64,000 bases of DNA from JADLHS01 sp964594985 (GTDB lineage: Bacteria > Verrucomicrobiota > Verrucomicrobiia > Limisphaerales > JADLHS01): contig CAZQNQ010000017.1 in assembly GCA_964594985.1 (NCBI GenBank), positions 46,265 through 110,264 of the forward strand, in the 5' to 3' direction. Within the stretch, counting starts at the first letter, position 1. Every line of letters begins with the position of its first letter. A program made the translations under genes and the position numbers. Shown piece by piece: positions 50,015 through 58,705 of this stretch. The notes under the pieces were generated by a model. That model was not told where the DNA came from. It saw nothing but the letters and a program-made list of their open reading frames with translations, and searched no databases.

Positions 50015-50279
50015 ACATCCAGACTGGTTGCCTGAAGAACACTGCCCCCGTCGAGCTTTTTTGACGGCCCTGCTGACGGCGCAACTCGGTGGAGCGGGAT
50101 GATGGAAAAGGGAAGGACGGCGCTGGACGGCGCTTCGCCCACACTGCGATCACAAACACTGCCGAATTTATGATTCCAATGCGGCCAAAAAAGCGGCACT
50201 CTCTACGACGGCACTGCGGCACTTAACAATTGGCGTCGCTTCACTTGCTTCACCTCCCGGGCTTCGCTATCGTCAATAC

Positions 50280-51284
50280 ATGTCGCTATACAAGGTGATC
50301 AGCGCCGCAACCCTGCTTGCGGTCGGTGTCGTTTCGATTCCCGCGGACGTGATCGAACTCAAGGACTCGGCGGCGATCTCCGGGAAAATCCTCACCCAGA
50401 AGCGCGATAGCATTGTGGTGGACGTGGGCTATACGGCCTTGGTCATCCCCAAGAGTGCCGTGACGAAGATTGTCACTGGCGAAGCGGAAGTCGCTCCCAA
50501 GGCGCGGCCCGCGGATAAAAAGTCTGCAACGGTCGCAACTCCATCTGCGTCCGTTTCCGCCGCGACGACGATGCCCCAAGGTTTCTATCAAGCCGGCGGT
50601 CGCACCGGCACCGAGCGCAGTGTGCGCGACCTGGTCAAACAACTCGGTGAAGCCGTGGTTCAGGTCCGCACGCCCGGCGGGCTTGGCTCGGGCTGGTTCA
50701 TCAACGAAGACGGTTTTCTCATCACCAACTTCCACGTCATCGAAGGCGAGACACAGATTTCCATCGAGGTCTATCACCAGACGAACGACCAGTTGGAGCG
50801 CAAGACCTACAAGCAGGTGCGTATCGTGGCGATGAACAAATTCGCCGACCTCGCCCTGTTGCAGATCGAGGACAAGGACAAACCCAGGTTCAAGTTTGTG
50901 ACGATCGGCAGTGCCGATGCCTTGGCGGTGGGTGAGCGCGTGTTCGCCATCGGCAGCCCGCTGGGTTTGGAACGCACCGTGACCGAAGGCATTCTCAGCA
51001 CCAAGACCCGGCAGATGGGCGGCGATCTTTATCTGCAGACCACGGCGCAGATCAATCCCGGCAACAGCGGCGGACCGTTGTTCAACTTGGTGGGAGAGGT
51101 TGTCGGGGTGACCAACATGAAAATCACCATGGGCGAAGGGCTTGGGTTCGCGATCCCCTCGGAGATTGTGCGGTACTTCCTCGATCATCGGGACGCCTAC
51201 GCCTACTCCAACGACAACCCGAGCAACGCGTATCGCTACCTGCAACCGCCCGGTCGCATCCAACAGAAAGCCGCGGCTGAATAG
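50280..51284 (+). CDS. S1C (DegP-type) trypsin-like serine protease without PDZ domain
   Basis: A 334-residue protein with an N-terminal signal (LYKVISAATLLAVGVVSIPA). Residues 25-70 form a small SH3-like domain (VIELKDSAAISGKILTQKRD). The protease domain has the catalytic histidine in ITNFHVIEG, the aspartate in KFADLALLQIE and the serine in INPGNSGGPLFN. The usual PDZ domains after the protease are absent; the protein ends about 60 residues after the serine. It probably degrades or senses misfolded proteins in the periplasm. It is followed by a hypothetical gene 44 bases downstream, likely in the same transcript. Confidence 0.9.
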   Translation: MSLYKVISAATLLAVGVVSIPADVIELKDSAAISGKILTQKRDSIVVDVGYTALVIPKSAVTKIVTGEAEVAPKARPADKKSATVATPSASVSAATTMPQGFYQAGGRTGTERSVRDLVKQLGEAVVQVRTPGGLGSGWFINEDGFLITNFHVIEGETQISIEVYHQTNDQLERKTYKQVRIVAMNKFADLALLQIEDKDKPRFKFVTIGSADALAVGERVFAIGSPLGLERTVTEGILSTKTRQMGGDLYLQTTAQINPGNSGGPLFNLVGEVVGVTNMKITMGEGLGFAIPSEIVRYFLDHRDAYAYSNDNPSNAYRYLQPPGRIQQKAAAE

Positions 51285-51328
51285 ATTTTCGTCGTCGGTG
51301 TCAGACTCCTGATTTCATCACCATAAAC

Positions 51329-53266
51329 ATGAGAAAAGATTCCTTCTGTTGCAACGCCCGCCGGACGCTCGCGGGTTTGTTGATTTTGGCGGCCACGCTG
51401 ACCAGCCCGGTCCGGGCCGCGATTCCGCCGGCGGAAAGAATCCTGCCGCCGGACACGCTGTTTGTCATGACCGCGCCGGATTGGGTGCGCTTGCGGGAGG
51501 TGTCGAACAAATCGCCGCAAGCACAGTTCTGGAACGACCCGGCGATGAAACCGTTTCGCGACAAGTTCATGGCCAAATGGACGGAGGAATTCATCAAGCC
51601 GCTTGAACGCGACCTCGGCGTGAAGTTCGACGATTACAGCGCGCTGTTGCAGGGGCAGGTCACGCTGGCCGTCACGCAGGAGGGCTGGCAGGGCAAGGAG
51701 AAGGACGATGGCGAACCCGCCGTGCTTTTTCTGCTCGATGCCAAGGAAAAGAGCGGCCTGCTCAAATCCAATCTCGCGGCGTTGCGCAAGAAATGGAGCG
51801 CGGCGGGCAAGCCGATCAAAACCGAAAAGATCCGCGACGTGGAATTTTCCGTCGTGCCGCTGACGACCAATGACATCCCCGCGACGCTGCGGAAGTTTTT
51901 TCCGCAATCGCAGGACATCAAGGAACTCGGCAAGGAGAACGAGGAGAAATCCGCCAATGAACTCATTGTCGGTCAGTATGACTCGCTGCTCATCGTGAGC
52001 AGTTCGCTGAAGGCGGTGGAAAAGGTGGTGGTTCGCATTGCGAGCGGGGCCGCGCCGACGCTGGCGGAGCAGGGTGACTTTGAGGCCTGTCGCGCCGCGG
52101 TGCTGCGCGACGCGCCTTTTTACGGCTGGCTGAACACCCGCAGTTTGATTGACTTGATCGGGAAAACCATCGCAGCTTCACAGAATCCCGAGGCGCCGAG
52201 TCCGATGCCGATCCCGGAAGTTGGCAAAATTCTTACAGCCACCGGATTGGGCGGTCTCAAGGCGGTCGCCTTCAGTTTTCGGGAATCCGGCGAGGGCCGC
52301 ATGGTCGAATTCTTTCTCAATGCTCCGGAGTCGGGTCGCAACGGCTTGTTGAAACTGTTCGCTGTGGAAGCGAAGGAGGCCAATCCGCCCGCCTTTGTTC
52401 CGGCCGATGTCACCAGTTTTTCCCGGCATCGGCTGGACGGTGCGAAAGCCATCGCCGCGATCGAGAAGGTGGTGGAGGGATTTGCCCCCAGCACCTGGAA
52501 TTACATCCTCGACAACGCCAATGAAGCGATGCGCATAGATGATCCTGATTTCGACATCCGCAAGGACATCTTCGCCAATCTGGGCGACGACATGATCAGC
52601 TTTGAGAAGCCGCCCCGCGGCAAGTCGTTCGCGGAAATGAACAGTGCCCCGACATTGTTTCTCCTCAGTTCTCCCAATGCGGACAAACTCGCGGCGTCGC
52701 TGCGCGGTTTGTTTGTGATCCTGTCACCGCAAGGCGGCAGCCCCGCCAGTCGCGAGTTTTTGGGCCGGAAGATTTATAGTTTCAAACTGCCGAGCCGGAC
52801 TGCGGGCACCACCACCGCGCTCAAGTACGTGGCGAGCGGCGGTTACGTCGCATTCAGCACGGAGGATGCGATTCTCGAAGAATTTCTCCGCAGCAGCGGC
52901 GATGGACCGGCCAAGGCGTTGCGGGACCTGGCCGGGTTTGCGGATGCGGTCGCCAAGGTCGGCGGCGCCAGTACCGGTTGGTTGACCTACGAGAACCAAA
53001 CCGAGTCGGTGCGACTTTTGATGGAATTGCTCGCGCGCAGCGCGGCGAGTACCAATCAGAACGAATTTGGTGGGGTGCTGGCCAGTATGCTTCCGTTCGC
53101 GCCGCCGGAGAAGACCGTGAAGGAGTGGCTGGATTTTTCGTTGCTGCCCGGCTTCGACAAGGTCGCGAAGTATTTTAGTTTTGGCGTTTCCGCCGGGAGC
53201 ACTTCGGTCAACGGAATCACCTTCCGCTATTATGTGCCGACGCCGCCGGAGTTGCTGAAGAAGTAG
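51329..53266 (+). CDS. hypothetical secreted protein (DUF3352-like)
   Basis: A 645-residue exported protein. The signal peptide is TLAGLLILAATLTSPVRAA. The mature part starts with AERILPPDTLFVMTAPDWVR, a phrase typical of large hypothetical proteins in Verrucomicrobiota and Planctomycetes that are sometimes annotated DUF3352. No catalytic motif or membrane helix is visible. It has several Gly/Ser-rich loops and repeated segments such as ALLQGQVTLAVTQEG and VAFSFRESGEGRMVEFFLNA. It follows the protease gene by 44 bases. Function unknown. Confidence 0.75.
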   Translation: MRKDSFCCNARRTLAGLLILAATLTSPVRAAIPPAERILPPDTLFVMTAPDWVRLREVSNKSPQAQFWNDPAMKPFRDKFMAKWTEEFIKPLERDLGVKFDDYSALLQGQVTLAVTQEGWQGKEKDDGEPAVLFLLDAKEKSGLLKSNLAALRKKWSAAGKPIKTEKIRDVEFSVVPLTTNDIPATLRKFFPQSQDIKELGKENEEKSANELIVGQYDSLLIVSSSLKAVEKVVVRIASGAAPTLAEQGDFEACRAAVLRDAPFYGWLNTRSLIDLIGKTIAASQNPEAPSPMPIPEVGKILTATGLGGLKAVAFSFRESGEGRMVEFFLNAPESGRNGLLKLFAVEAKEANPPAFVPADVTSFSRHRLDGAKAIAAIEKVVEGFAPSTWNYILDNANEAMRIDDPDFDIRKDIFANLGDDMISFEKPPRGKSFAEMNSAPTLFLLSSPNADKLAASLRGLFVILSPQGGSPASREFLGRKIYSFKLPSRTAGTTTALKYVASGGYVAFSTEDAILEEFLRSSGDGPAKALRDLAGFADAVAKVGGASTGWLTYENQTESVRLLMELLARSAASTNQNEFGGVLASMLPFAPPEKTVKEWLDFSLLPGFDKVAKYFSFGVSAGSTSVNGITFRYYVPTPPELLKK

Positions 53267-53269
53267 CGT

Positions 53270-53944
53270 TCAACCACGGTGGCGGTTGGTTGCGTTCCAA
53301 TCTTCCAGCCGGAACAGATTGCAGAACCGGTGGCGATGTTGTTCGCCGTCGAGCCAGTCATAGTGTCCCGGGACGATCTGTCGGGGGGCCAAGGCGCGGA
53401 TCTTTTCCACGCTTCCGGGAAAACACTCCGGAGCGCTGTTCAAGATGGCGGGCGGGCGGTGGGCCTTGAAAAAGTAACTGGCAAACATATCCCCGCTGAA
53501 AAGCAGGTCGTGCTTGGCACTGTAAAAACCACAATGGCCGCGCGTGTGGCCCGGCAGATGAATCACGCGCAACCCGCCCCAGAACGGCAACTCCTGACTG
53601 TCCGTGATGAACTCATCAATCTCGGCCGCGCGGTAGCGAAACAAAAACCGCCCTGCGGCTTCCAGTCGGCCACACCACCGCGCCACGCCGGAATACGGGT
53701 AAGTTCCCGCCACATGTCGTGTTTCCTCCTGGTGGGCGTAAACCTTCGCGCCCGTCCATTCTTTCAACCACGCCAGATTCCCGGTGTGATCGAGATGCCC
53801 GTGGGTGAGCAGGATGGCTTTGATGGAAGCCGGCTTCAGTCCCAGGTTGCGGACGAGTCTCCGGATGAAGAACGGTTCGCCCACCAGGCCGGTATCAATC
53901 ATCACACTGACGTCACCATCTTCCAGCAGGTGACAACAACCCAT
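53270..53944 (-). CDS. MBL-fold metallo-hydrolase
   Basis: A 224-residue metallo-beta-lactamase-fold hydrolase. The metal-binding motif is LTHGHLDHTG (H-x-H-x-D-H, residues about 48-53). Further ligands are IHLPGHTRGH, the aspartate in LFSGDMF and the histidine in IVPGHYDW. The family includes glyoxalase II-type and lactonase-type enzymes; no signal decides which. It is convergent with the DUF3352-like gene (3 bases apart) and 69 bases downstream of ppnP on the same strand. Confidence 0.88.
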   Translation of the reverse strand: MGCCHLLEDGDVSVMIDTGLVGEPFFIRRLVRNLGLKPASIKAILLTHGHLDHTGNLAWLKEWTGAKVYAHQEETRHVAGTYPYSGVARWCGRLEAAGRFLFRYRAAEIDEFITDSQELPFWGGLRVIHLPGHTRGHCGFYSAKHDLLFSGDMFASYFFKAHRPPAILNSAPECFPGSVEKIRALAPRQIVPGHYDWLDGEQHRHRFCNLFRLEDWNATNRHRG

Positions 53945-54013
53945 GATGCCGCGAATGGAATGCAGCTTGGGGGGGAATCCGAGGTTTCACCAAATTCTCC
54001 GCTCCGCTATGAG

Positions 54014-54292
54014 TCAGCGCTTGTAGTAACAGAGATACGCCACGTCGCCGGCGGCTTCGACTTCAAATTTAACATTCGCCGGGACAACAAAGAACTGGCC
54101 TTTGCCGTAGCTCTGCCAGTCGCCGCCGGGGAGCTTCGCTTTGAGCGTGCCCGCCACGATGTGCATGTGTTCGATGCAATCCGTGCCAAAGCTGTATTTG
54201 CCGGGCTCGATGACGCCGACCGTGGCCGGGCCGTCGGTCGTGCCGACCCCGAGGCTCTGAACTTTACCGTCGAAATAGGAATTGTGTTTCAT
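54014..54292 (-). CDS. ppnP: pyrimidine/purine nucleoside phosphorylase PpnP
   Basis: A 92-residue cupin-fold enzyme splitting nucleosides with phosphate. The sequence covers the whole family: MKHNSYFDGKVQSLGVGTTD, TVGVIEPGKYSFGTDCIEHM, GTLKAKLPGGDWQSYGKGQF and the end CYYKR. Histidine and glutamate in CIEHMHIVAG are conserved in the cupin pocket. Length is typical (about 94). It acts in nucleoside salvage. It diverges from the Hsp70 gene; 110 bases separate the two starts and contain an arm of a CGTGTGTTTCGTG repeat. Confidence 0.92.
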   Translation of the reverse strand: MKHNSYFDGKVQSLGVGTTDGPATVGVIEPGKYSFGTDCIEHMHIVAGTLKAKLPGGDWQSYGKGQFFVVPANVKFEVEAAGDVAYLCYYKR

Positions 54293-54358
54293 CGCCCTTC
54301 AGATGCCGGTTTTTCGGCGGTTTGACAATCCAAAGCTGCGGCCAGATGGATAAAATGT

Positions 54359-54387
54359 TTCGTGTGTTTCGTGTGTTTCGTGGTTCA
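54359..54387. repeat. single arm of the CACGAAACACACGAAA repeat family
   Basis: TTTCGTGTGTTTCGTGTGTT followed by TCGTGGTTC. It sits 15 bases before the Hsp70 start codon, in the space where the ribosome binds, and may be part of its leader. The full palindromes of the family are at 4141 and 59948. Confidence 0.65.
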
Positions 54388-54402
54388 ATCTCCGCCGCAA
54401 AG

Positions 54403-56358
54403 ATGAGCAAAATTGTCGGCATTGATCTCGGCACCACCAATTCGCTGGTCGCCACGGTGGACAGCGGGATTCCGTACGTCATCGCGGATGCGGAGGGACG
54501 TCGCCTCACGCCGTCGGTGGTGCATTGGGCGGCGGCGGACGCCGAGCCGTTCGTCGGGGCCGCGGCCAATCGCGTGCGCGTGCTCAAGCCGGCGGAAACG
54601 GTTTACTCGGTGAAGCGGTTCATCGGACGCCGGGGCGCGGAGATCGCGGCTGAGGAGAAAAGTGTCTCGTATCCCCTGAACCCGGACGGCGCGGGGGCGG
54701 GGACGATTCCCATGCACGGCAGGAACATTACTCCGGAGGAAGTTTCCGCCGAGGTGCTGAAAAAGTTAAAGCGCGATGCCGAAGCCGCCTTGGGTGAAGC
54801 CGTCACGCGCGCGGTCATCACCGTGCCGGCGTATTTCAACGACGCGCAACGCAACGCCACCAAGCGGGCCGGGGAATTGGCGGGTTTCACCGTCGAGCGC
54901 ATCATCAACGAACCCACGGCAGCGGCCTTGGCGTACGGTTTGGACAAGCTCAAGGAGAAGTCGAAGATCGCGGTGTACGACTTGGGCGGCGGCACGTTTG
55001 ATCTTTCGATCCTCGAGCTGAACGAGGGGGTCTTTCAGGTCTTGGCCACGAATGGCAACACGCGTCTCGGTGGCGATGACCTGGACCAACGCCTCGTGGA
55101 ATTTCTGTTGGGACAAATCAACAGGAGCGAACGGAGAGAACAGAGGCTGGGCGAATCCAATTCCGTTTCCTCTGTTTCCTCCTGTTCAAATCCGCCTGCT
55201 GTGATCGCTCGCGTGCGCGAGGCGGCAGAGGCGGCCAAAATCAAGCTTTCCTCGGAGTCGGAAGTGGACATCGCACTGCCGTTTCTGACGCCGGATTTCA
55301 GTTTCAGCTATAAACTGACGCGGGCGGAACTGGAACGCCTCACGCGCGACATCGTCGAGCGTACCCGGCAACACTGCTTGCGGGCCTTGGCGGATGCGAA
55401 ACTGGAGGCGAAGGGCTTGGATCAAGTCATCCTCGTTGGCGGTCAGACGCGGATGCCGCTGGTCCGGAAGCTCGTCAGCGAATGGTTTGGTTGCGCTGAG
55501 TTTGAGGAGGAGCGCGGCGGCATCCGGCTGGGTGAAACCCATCATGAACGCAGCGGGCCGCTGTTGAACACGAGCCAGAATCCCGACGAGGCCGTGGCGC
55601 TGGGCGCGGCGATTCAGGCCGCGATCTTATCGGGTGAATTCAAGAACGTCCTACTGCTTGACGTGACGCCGCTGTCGCTCGGATTGGAAACCTTTGGCGG
55701 CTTGATGAACGTCATCATCCCGCGCAATTCGACGATCCCGGTCAAGGCCGGTGAAATGTTCACCACGGCGGTGGATCACCAGCGCTCGATGCTGATCCAT
55801 GTGTTGCAGGGTGAACGCGAACGCGCCAAGGACAACTGGAGTCTCGGCAAATTCACGCTGGAGTTTGAGTCTGCGCCGCGAGGCGTGCCGCGGGTCGGCG
55901 TGCAATTTGAGATTGATGCGAATGGCATTTTGCACGTGCTTGCTCGTGATACGCGCACCGGCCAGGAGAAGGTTGTGGAAATGAAATCCGCCGTGGATGT
56001 GGATGACGTGGCGGTGACGAAGATGGTGGAGGAAAGCGTCGAACATGCCTTTGACGATCTGGCAACGCGGCGGTGGGTGGAGCAAAAGCTCAAGGCGCAG
56101 GAACTGGTGGTGGCGACGCGGAAGGGGCTGGTTGGTTGTGTGGGAGAACTGGAGGCGGATTACGTTTCGCAGGTTGAGGCGGCGTTGCAGGCGGTCGAGT
56201 TGGCTTTGCAGACCGAGCCGCCGGACTCCGGCGCGGGCGATTTGAAACGGCTACAGTCCGCGTGCGCCGGGTTGGACGCCGCCACCAAACCTCTGGCCGA
56301 TCTGCTGATGGACAAGGCCATGGAGGCGATGTTGCGACGGCGCGGGGCGATTTCGTAA
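54403..56358 (+). CDS. Hsp70 (DnaK-like) chaperone with an in-frame repeat insertion
   Basis: A 651-residue Hsp70. Nucleotide-binding motifs: IGIDLGTTNS-like KIVGIDLGTTNSLVATV (phosphate 1), VYDLGGGTFDLSIL (phosphate 2) and ILVGGQTRMPLVRKLV (adenosine). NEPTAAALAYGL is intact, and the substrate-binding domain begins at about 400 (LLLDVTPLSLGLETFGGLMN). ATG 54403 (MSKIVGIDLGTTNS) is the natural start. At residues about 240-262 the palindrome at 55120-55186 adds NRSERREQRLGESNSVSSVS and SCSN, in the subdomain IIB loop region (the GIDLRKDP loop of E. coli DnaK), with the frame kept. No DnaJ or GrpE gene is adjacent. Confidence 0.92.
   Translation: MSKIVGIDLGTTNSLVATVDSGIPYVIADAEGRRLTPSVVHWAAADAEPFVGAAANRVRVLKPAETVYSVKRFIGRRGAEIAAEEKSVSYPLNPDGAGAGTIPMHGRNITPEEVSAEVLKKLKRDAEAALGEAVTRAVITVPAYFNDAQRNATKRAGELAGFTVERIINEPTAAALAYGLDKLKEKSKIAVYDLGGGTFDLSILELNEGVFQVLATNGNTRLGGDDLDQRLVEFLLGQINRSERREQRLGESNSVSSVSSCSNPPAVIARVREAAEAAKIKLSSESEVDIALPFLTPDFSFSYKLTRAELERLTRDIVERTRQHCLRALADAKLEAKGLDQVILVGGQTRMPLVRKLVSEWFGCAEFEEERGGIRLGETHHERSGPLLNTSQNPDEAVALGAAIQAAILSGEFKNVLLLDVTPLSLGLETFGGLMNVIIPRNSTIPVKAGEMFTTAVDHQRSMLIHVLQGERERAKDNWSLGKFTLEFESAPRGVPRVGVQFEIDANGILHVLARDTRTGQEKVVEMKSAVDVDDVAVTKMVEESVEHAFDDLATRRWVEQKLKAQELVVATRKGLVGCVGELEADYVSQVEAALQAVELALQTEPPDSGAGDLKRLQSACAGLDAATKPLADLLMDKAMEAMLRRRGAIS
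55120..55186. repeat. in-frame palindrome inside Hsp70 gene (AGGAGGAAACAGAGG family)
   Basis: Left arm AACAGGAGCGAACGGAGAGA followed by ACAGAGG, and right arm CCTCTGTTTCCTCCTGTT. The element closely matches the intergenic element at 29057-29162. Translated residues have no counterpart in DnaK. Confidence 0.85.
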
Positions 56359-56360
56359 TG

Positions 56361-56546
56361 TCAGTGGGGGTCAATGAAGATCTTGCTGTTGAGCAACAAG
56401 ATCAACCCGATTACGCAGGCCACGGCGATGCCCACACAAACCACCAGGACCAGATATTGCACCACGTTGCGGTCCGGGTGATTGCGATGGCGATGATGCT
56501 TTCGTGCTGGTTGGCTCCCGGATGGCGTCATCCCTATAAGAGTCAT
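56361..56546 (-). CDS. small single-pass membrane protein
   Basis: A 61-residue protein with a basic start (MTLIGMTPSGSQPARKHHRH), one membrane helix (YLVLVVCVGIAVACVIGLIL) and a short tail (NSKIFIDPH). There is no recognisable family. It is convergent with the Hsp70 gene, 3 bases after its stop. Membrane helix and charge pattern (basic N-terminus inside) support a real small protein. It could be an accessory subunit of a larger complex. Confidence 0.6.
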   Translation of the reverse strand: MTLIGMTPSGSQPARKHHRHRNHPDRNVVQYLVLVVCVGIAVACVIGLILLLNSKIFIDPH

Positions 56547-56661
56547 CCAAAATCAAAAATGTTCCAGTGTGCTTTGGTATAAATTTTCAAGGCGGCCCGA
56601 CCCGGCGGGAGCACCGGGTTGGCGGGAGGTTGATGGATTTCCGCCGGGCTTTCCGGCGGAT

Positions 56662-57942
56662 TCAACTCTGTTTCAGGTAAACCGTCTGAGTCGGGAAGGC
56701 AAAACTGATGCCTTCCTTGTCGAAGCGTTCTTTCAGCGTCAGGTTCATCTCCTGCAATCCCGCCAGACTGGCGACGAAATCCGAATTTTTCCAGTGGTGG
56801 ACGACGAGGATATTGAGGGCTGAACTCTCGAACCGGTTGAAACTGGTCAGCAACTCGGACGTCATGGGATGACTGCCATAGACTTCTTTGATGATATTGA
56901 TGGCGAGCTTCACCTTTTCCGCCGGCGTATCGTAGGTGATGCTGATGTTCATCACGTTCTTGATGCGCTCGCGGGCGGCGACGTTGACGATGATGGTATT
57001 GCCCATGATTTTGTTGGGGATGGTGACGAGATGTCCGTCGAGATTGCGCACCCGGGTGCTGCGCAATCCGATGCTTTCCACATTGCCGTCCACCTTGTCA
57101 ATCTGGATGCGGTTGCCGATCTTGAACGGTTTGTCCAGAAATACAGCGACCGCGCCGAACAGGTTGGCCAGCGTGTCCTGCGCCGCCAGGCCGACCGCCA
57201 GCCCGCCGATGGACAAGGAAGCGACGGCCGCCGTGATGTTTACGCCGAGGTTGTCCAAGGTGACCAACACCGCCACCACCACGATGAATACCTTCAGACT
57301 TTTGCGGATGACGGGAAACAATTCCTTGTTGAAAGCTTCATCTTCCTTTGCGGCCGCGCGGTGGCGCCAGAAATTCATGAGCAGGTCAATGAACTTCATC
57401 GCCATGTAGGTGAGGGAGACGGCAATGACGATGGTGAAGCTCTTGGTCAGGACCTTCTGCACCGTGGCCGGCCACTCGAAGATGTCGAGCCCGATGCGCA
57501 GGAAGACCATGAACGACACCACTTTCACCGGGCCGTTCAACAGTTCGAGCACCAGGTCGTCAAACTTGGTTTCGGTTTTTTCCGCCCAGCGTTTCAGCCA
57601 GACGCGCGTCAGATAGTCGAGGAACTTGGAAATGTAAAACGCGAGGAAGATGTAGAGCAGCGAGAACAGATATTTCCACAGCTCGTTCTCCCACAGCGTT
57701 TGCTTCAGGAACGGCAGGTCTTGCGCCAGGCGTTCGATCCACGCGGGCGTTTGCTTCGGTGTGGCTGTCGCTGCGCCCACCGTGACCAAATTGGTGGTGC
57801 CGCCGGAAACGGTGGTCACGCTCACGGTGTTGGTCGCCGCCGGGCCGGCTTCCTGCGCGGCCAGACTCCAGACCGACCACGCCAGCATGACACACAACAG
57901 GAAGAGGAATCCCCGGTAAAACGTTTCAAATCGTAATCGCAT
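56662..57942 (-). CDS. mechanosensitive ion channel (MscS family)
   Basis: A 426-residue membrane protein. An N-terminal signal/helix (FYRGFLFLLCVMLAWSVWSL) is followed by a low-complexity Thr/Val-rich segment, then membrane helices (LFSLLYIFLAFYISKFLDYL, VSFMVFLRIGLDIFEW, LKVFIVVVAVLVTLDNLGVN). The pore helix ITAAVASLSIGGLAVGLAAQ with DTLANLFGAVAVFLDKPFKI is the MscS signature. The cytoplasmic beta domain (IGNRIQIDKVDGNVESIGLR, GHLVTIPNKIMGN) and C-terminal alpha/beta domain are intact. It opens at high membrane tension to release solutes. It is a single gene with reading direction opposite to the Hsp70 gene. Confidence 0.92.
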   Translation of the reverse strand: MRLRFETFYRGFLFLLCVMLAWSVWSLAAQEAGPAATNTVSVTTVSGGTTNLVTVGAATATPKQTPAWIERLAQDLPFLKQTLWENELWKYLFSLLYIFLAFYISKFLDYLTRVWLKRWAEKTETKFDDLVLELLNGPVKVVSFMVFLRIGLDIFEWPATVQKVLTKSFTIVIAVSLTYMAMKFIDLLMNFWRHRAAAKEDEAFNKELFPVIRKSLKVFIVVVAVLVTLDNLGVNITAAVASLSIGGLAVGLAAQDTLANLFGAVAVFLDKPFKIGNRIQIDKVDGNVESIGLRSTRVRNLDGHLVTIPNKIMGNTIIVNVAARERIKNVMNISITYDTPAEKVKLAINIIKEVYGSHPMTSELLTSFNRFESSALNILVVHHWKNSDFVASLAGLQEMNLTLKERFDKEGISFAFPTQTVYLKQS

Positions 57943-57992
57943 CCGCAGATTAAACGAAAAATGAAAAAGCGTGACAAGCCTGCGCGTAAATT

Positions 57993-58202
57993 TCAGCCAC
58001 CGGCGACGATCTTGACGATTTCCAGCCGGTCGCCCGCGTTGAGCTGGCGGTGGGAAAATTCCGAGGGTGCGACAGCCTCGCCGTTGTGCTCCACCACCAC
58101 GCTGCGCGGCAACAACCCTTGCGCGACGAGAAATTCCTCAATCGTGCAGGGTAGCTTGGCCGCGATGGGCTGGCCGTTGGCGGTGATGTTATCTGTTTTC
58201 AT
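57993..58202 (-). CDS. thiS: sulfur carrier protein ThiS
   Basis: A 69-residue ubiquitin-like protein that carries sulfur as a thiocarboxylate for thiamine thiazole synthesis. The pattern TANGQPIAAKLPCTIEEFLV, RSVVVEHNGEAVAPSEF and LNAGDRLEIVKIVAGG fits the family, and it ends in the essential C-terminal Gly-Gly. Its start overlaps the end of the DUF5063 gene at 58189 by 14 bases. ThiH is the next gene upstream beyond it, so the three look like an operon thiH-DUF5063-thiS. No thiG or thiF gene is in the window. Confidence 0.92.
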   Translation of the reverse strand: MKTDNITANGQPIAAKLPCTIEEFLVAQGLLPRSVVVEHNGEAVAPSEFSHRQLNAGDRLEIVKIVAGG

Positions 58203-58704
58203 CAGGATGGCCGTGTGGCCATAGAAAATTGGCTTCAGCGTGACAGTGCAGTGCGCGAAGCGCGTTCACTAGATGACGACCCCAATGATGCCGAAAGTGA
58301 AATTGCCAATGCCAAATTGCTTGCTCTGTAAAACCAGCATCGAAATGTTGCAAGCCTCGTTTCACATCGTGATAAATATCTCCCAGATCATCAACCAGGC
58401 TGCCGATACTCGGCTCTTCTGGAGGAACAATGTGCGGGTCGAAGCATTCTCCATAGGCATTAAAAGGCAACTTGCTGAACCGATGATAAACGGCACGTAT
58501 TAAGTCGTTGGGAATGTCCTTAACCTCGGATTCGTCCCCGCCTGACTCACGGAGAACAATCGCTGACAAATAAAGTTGTGGCAAAATGCCTAACGCTATT
58601 TTGAAATCTTCATCTTGGTCATTCGGTGGGCTTTCTGCCCAAACGCAAAACGCTCTGGCAATCACGATAAAATCTTCAACGGATTTTTCTTTGTAAGATT
58701 GCAT
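58189..58704 (-). CDS. DUF5063 domain protein between thiH and thiS
   Basis: A 171-residue cytoplasmic protein. It reads as the helical DUF5063 family: YKEKSVEDFIVIARAFCVWA at the start, ALGILPQLYLSAIVL, then EEPSIGSLVDDLGDIYHDVK and RGLQHFDAGFTEQAIWHWQF, ending HHWGRHLVNALRALHCHAEA. The family has no established function. It is more AT-rich than thiH and thiS on either side, suggesting a later insertion into the thi operon. It starts 1 base after the stop of thiH, and its end overlaps thiS. Confidence 0.7.
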   Translation of the reverse strand: MQSYKEKSVEDFIVIARAFCVWAESPPNDQDEDFKIALGILPQLYLSAIVLRESGGDESEVKDIPNDLIRAVYHRFSKLPFNAYGECFDPHIVPPEEPSIGSLVDDLGDIYHDVKRGLQHFDAGFTEQAIWHWQFHFRHHWGRHLVNALRALHCHAEANFLWPHGHPDENR

Positions 58705-58705
58705 A

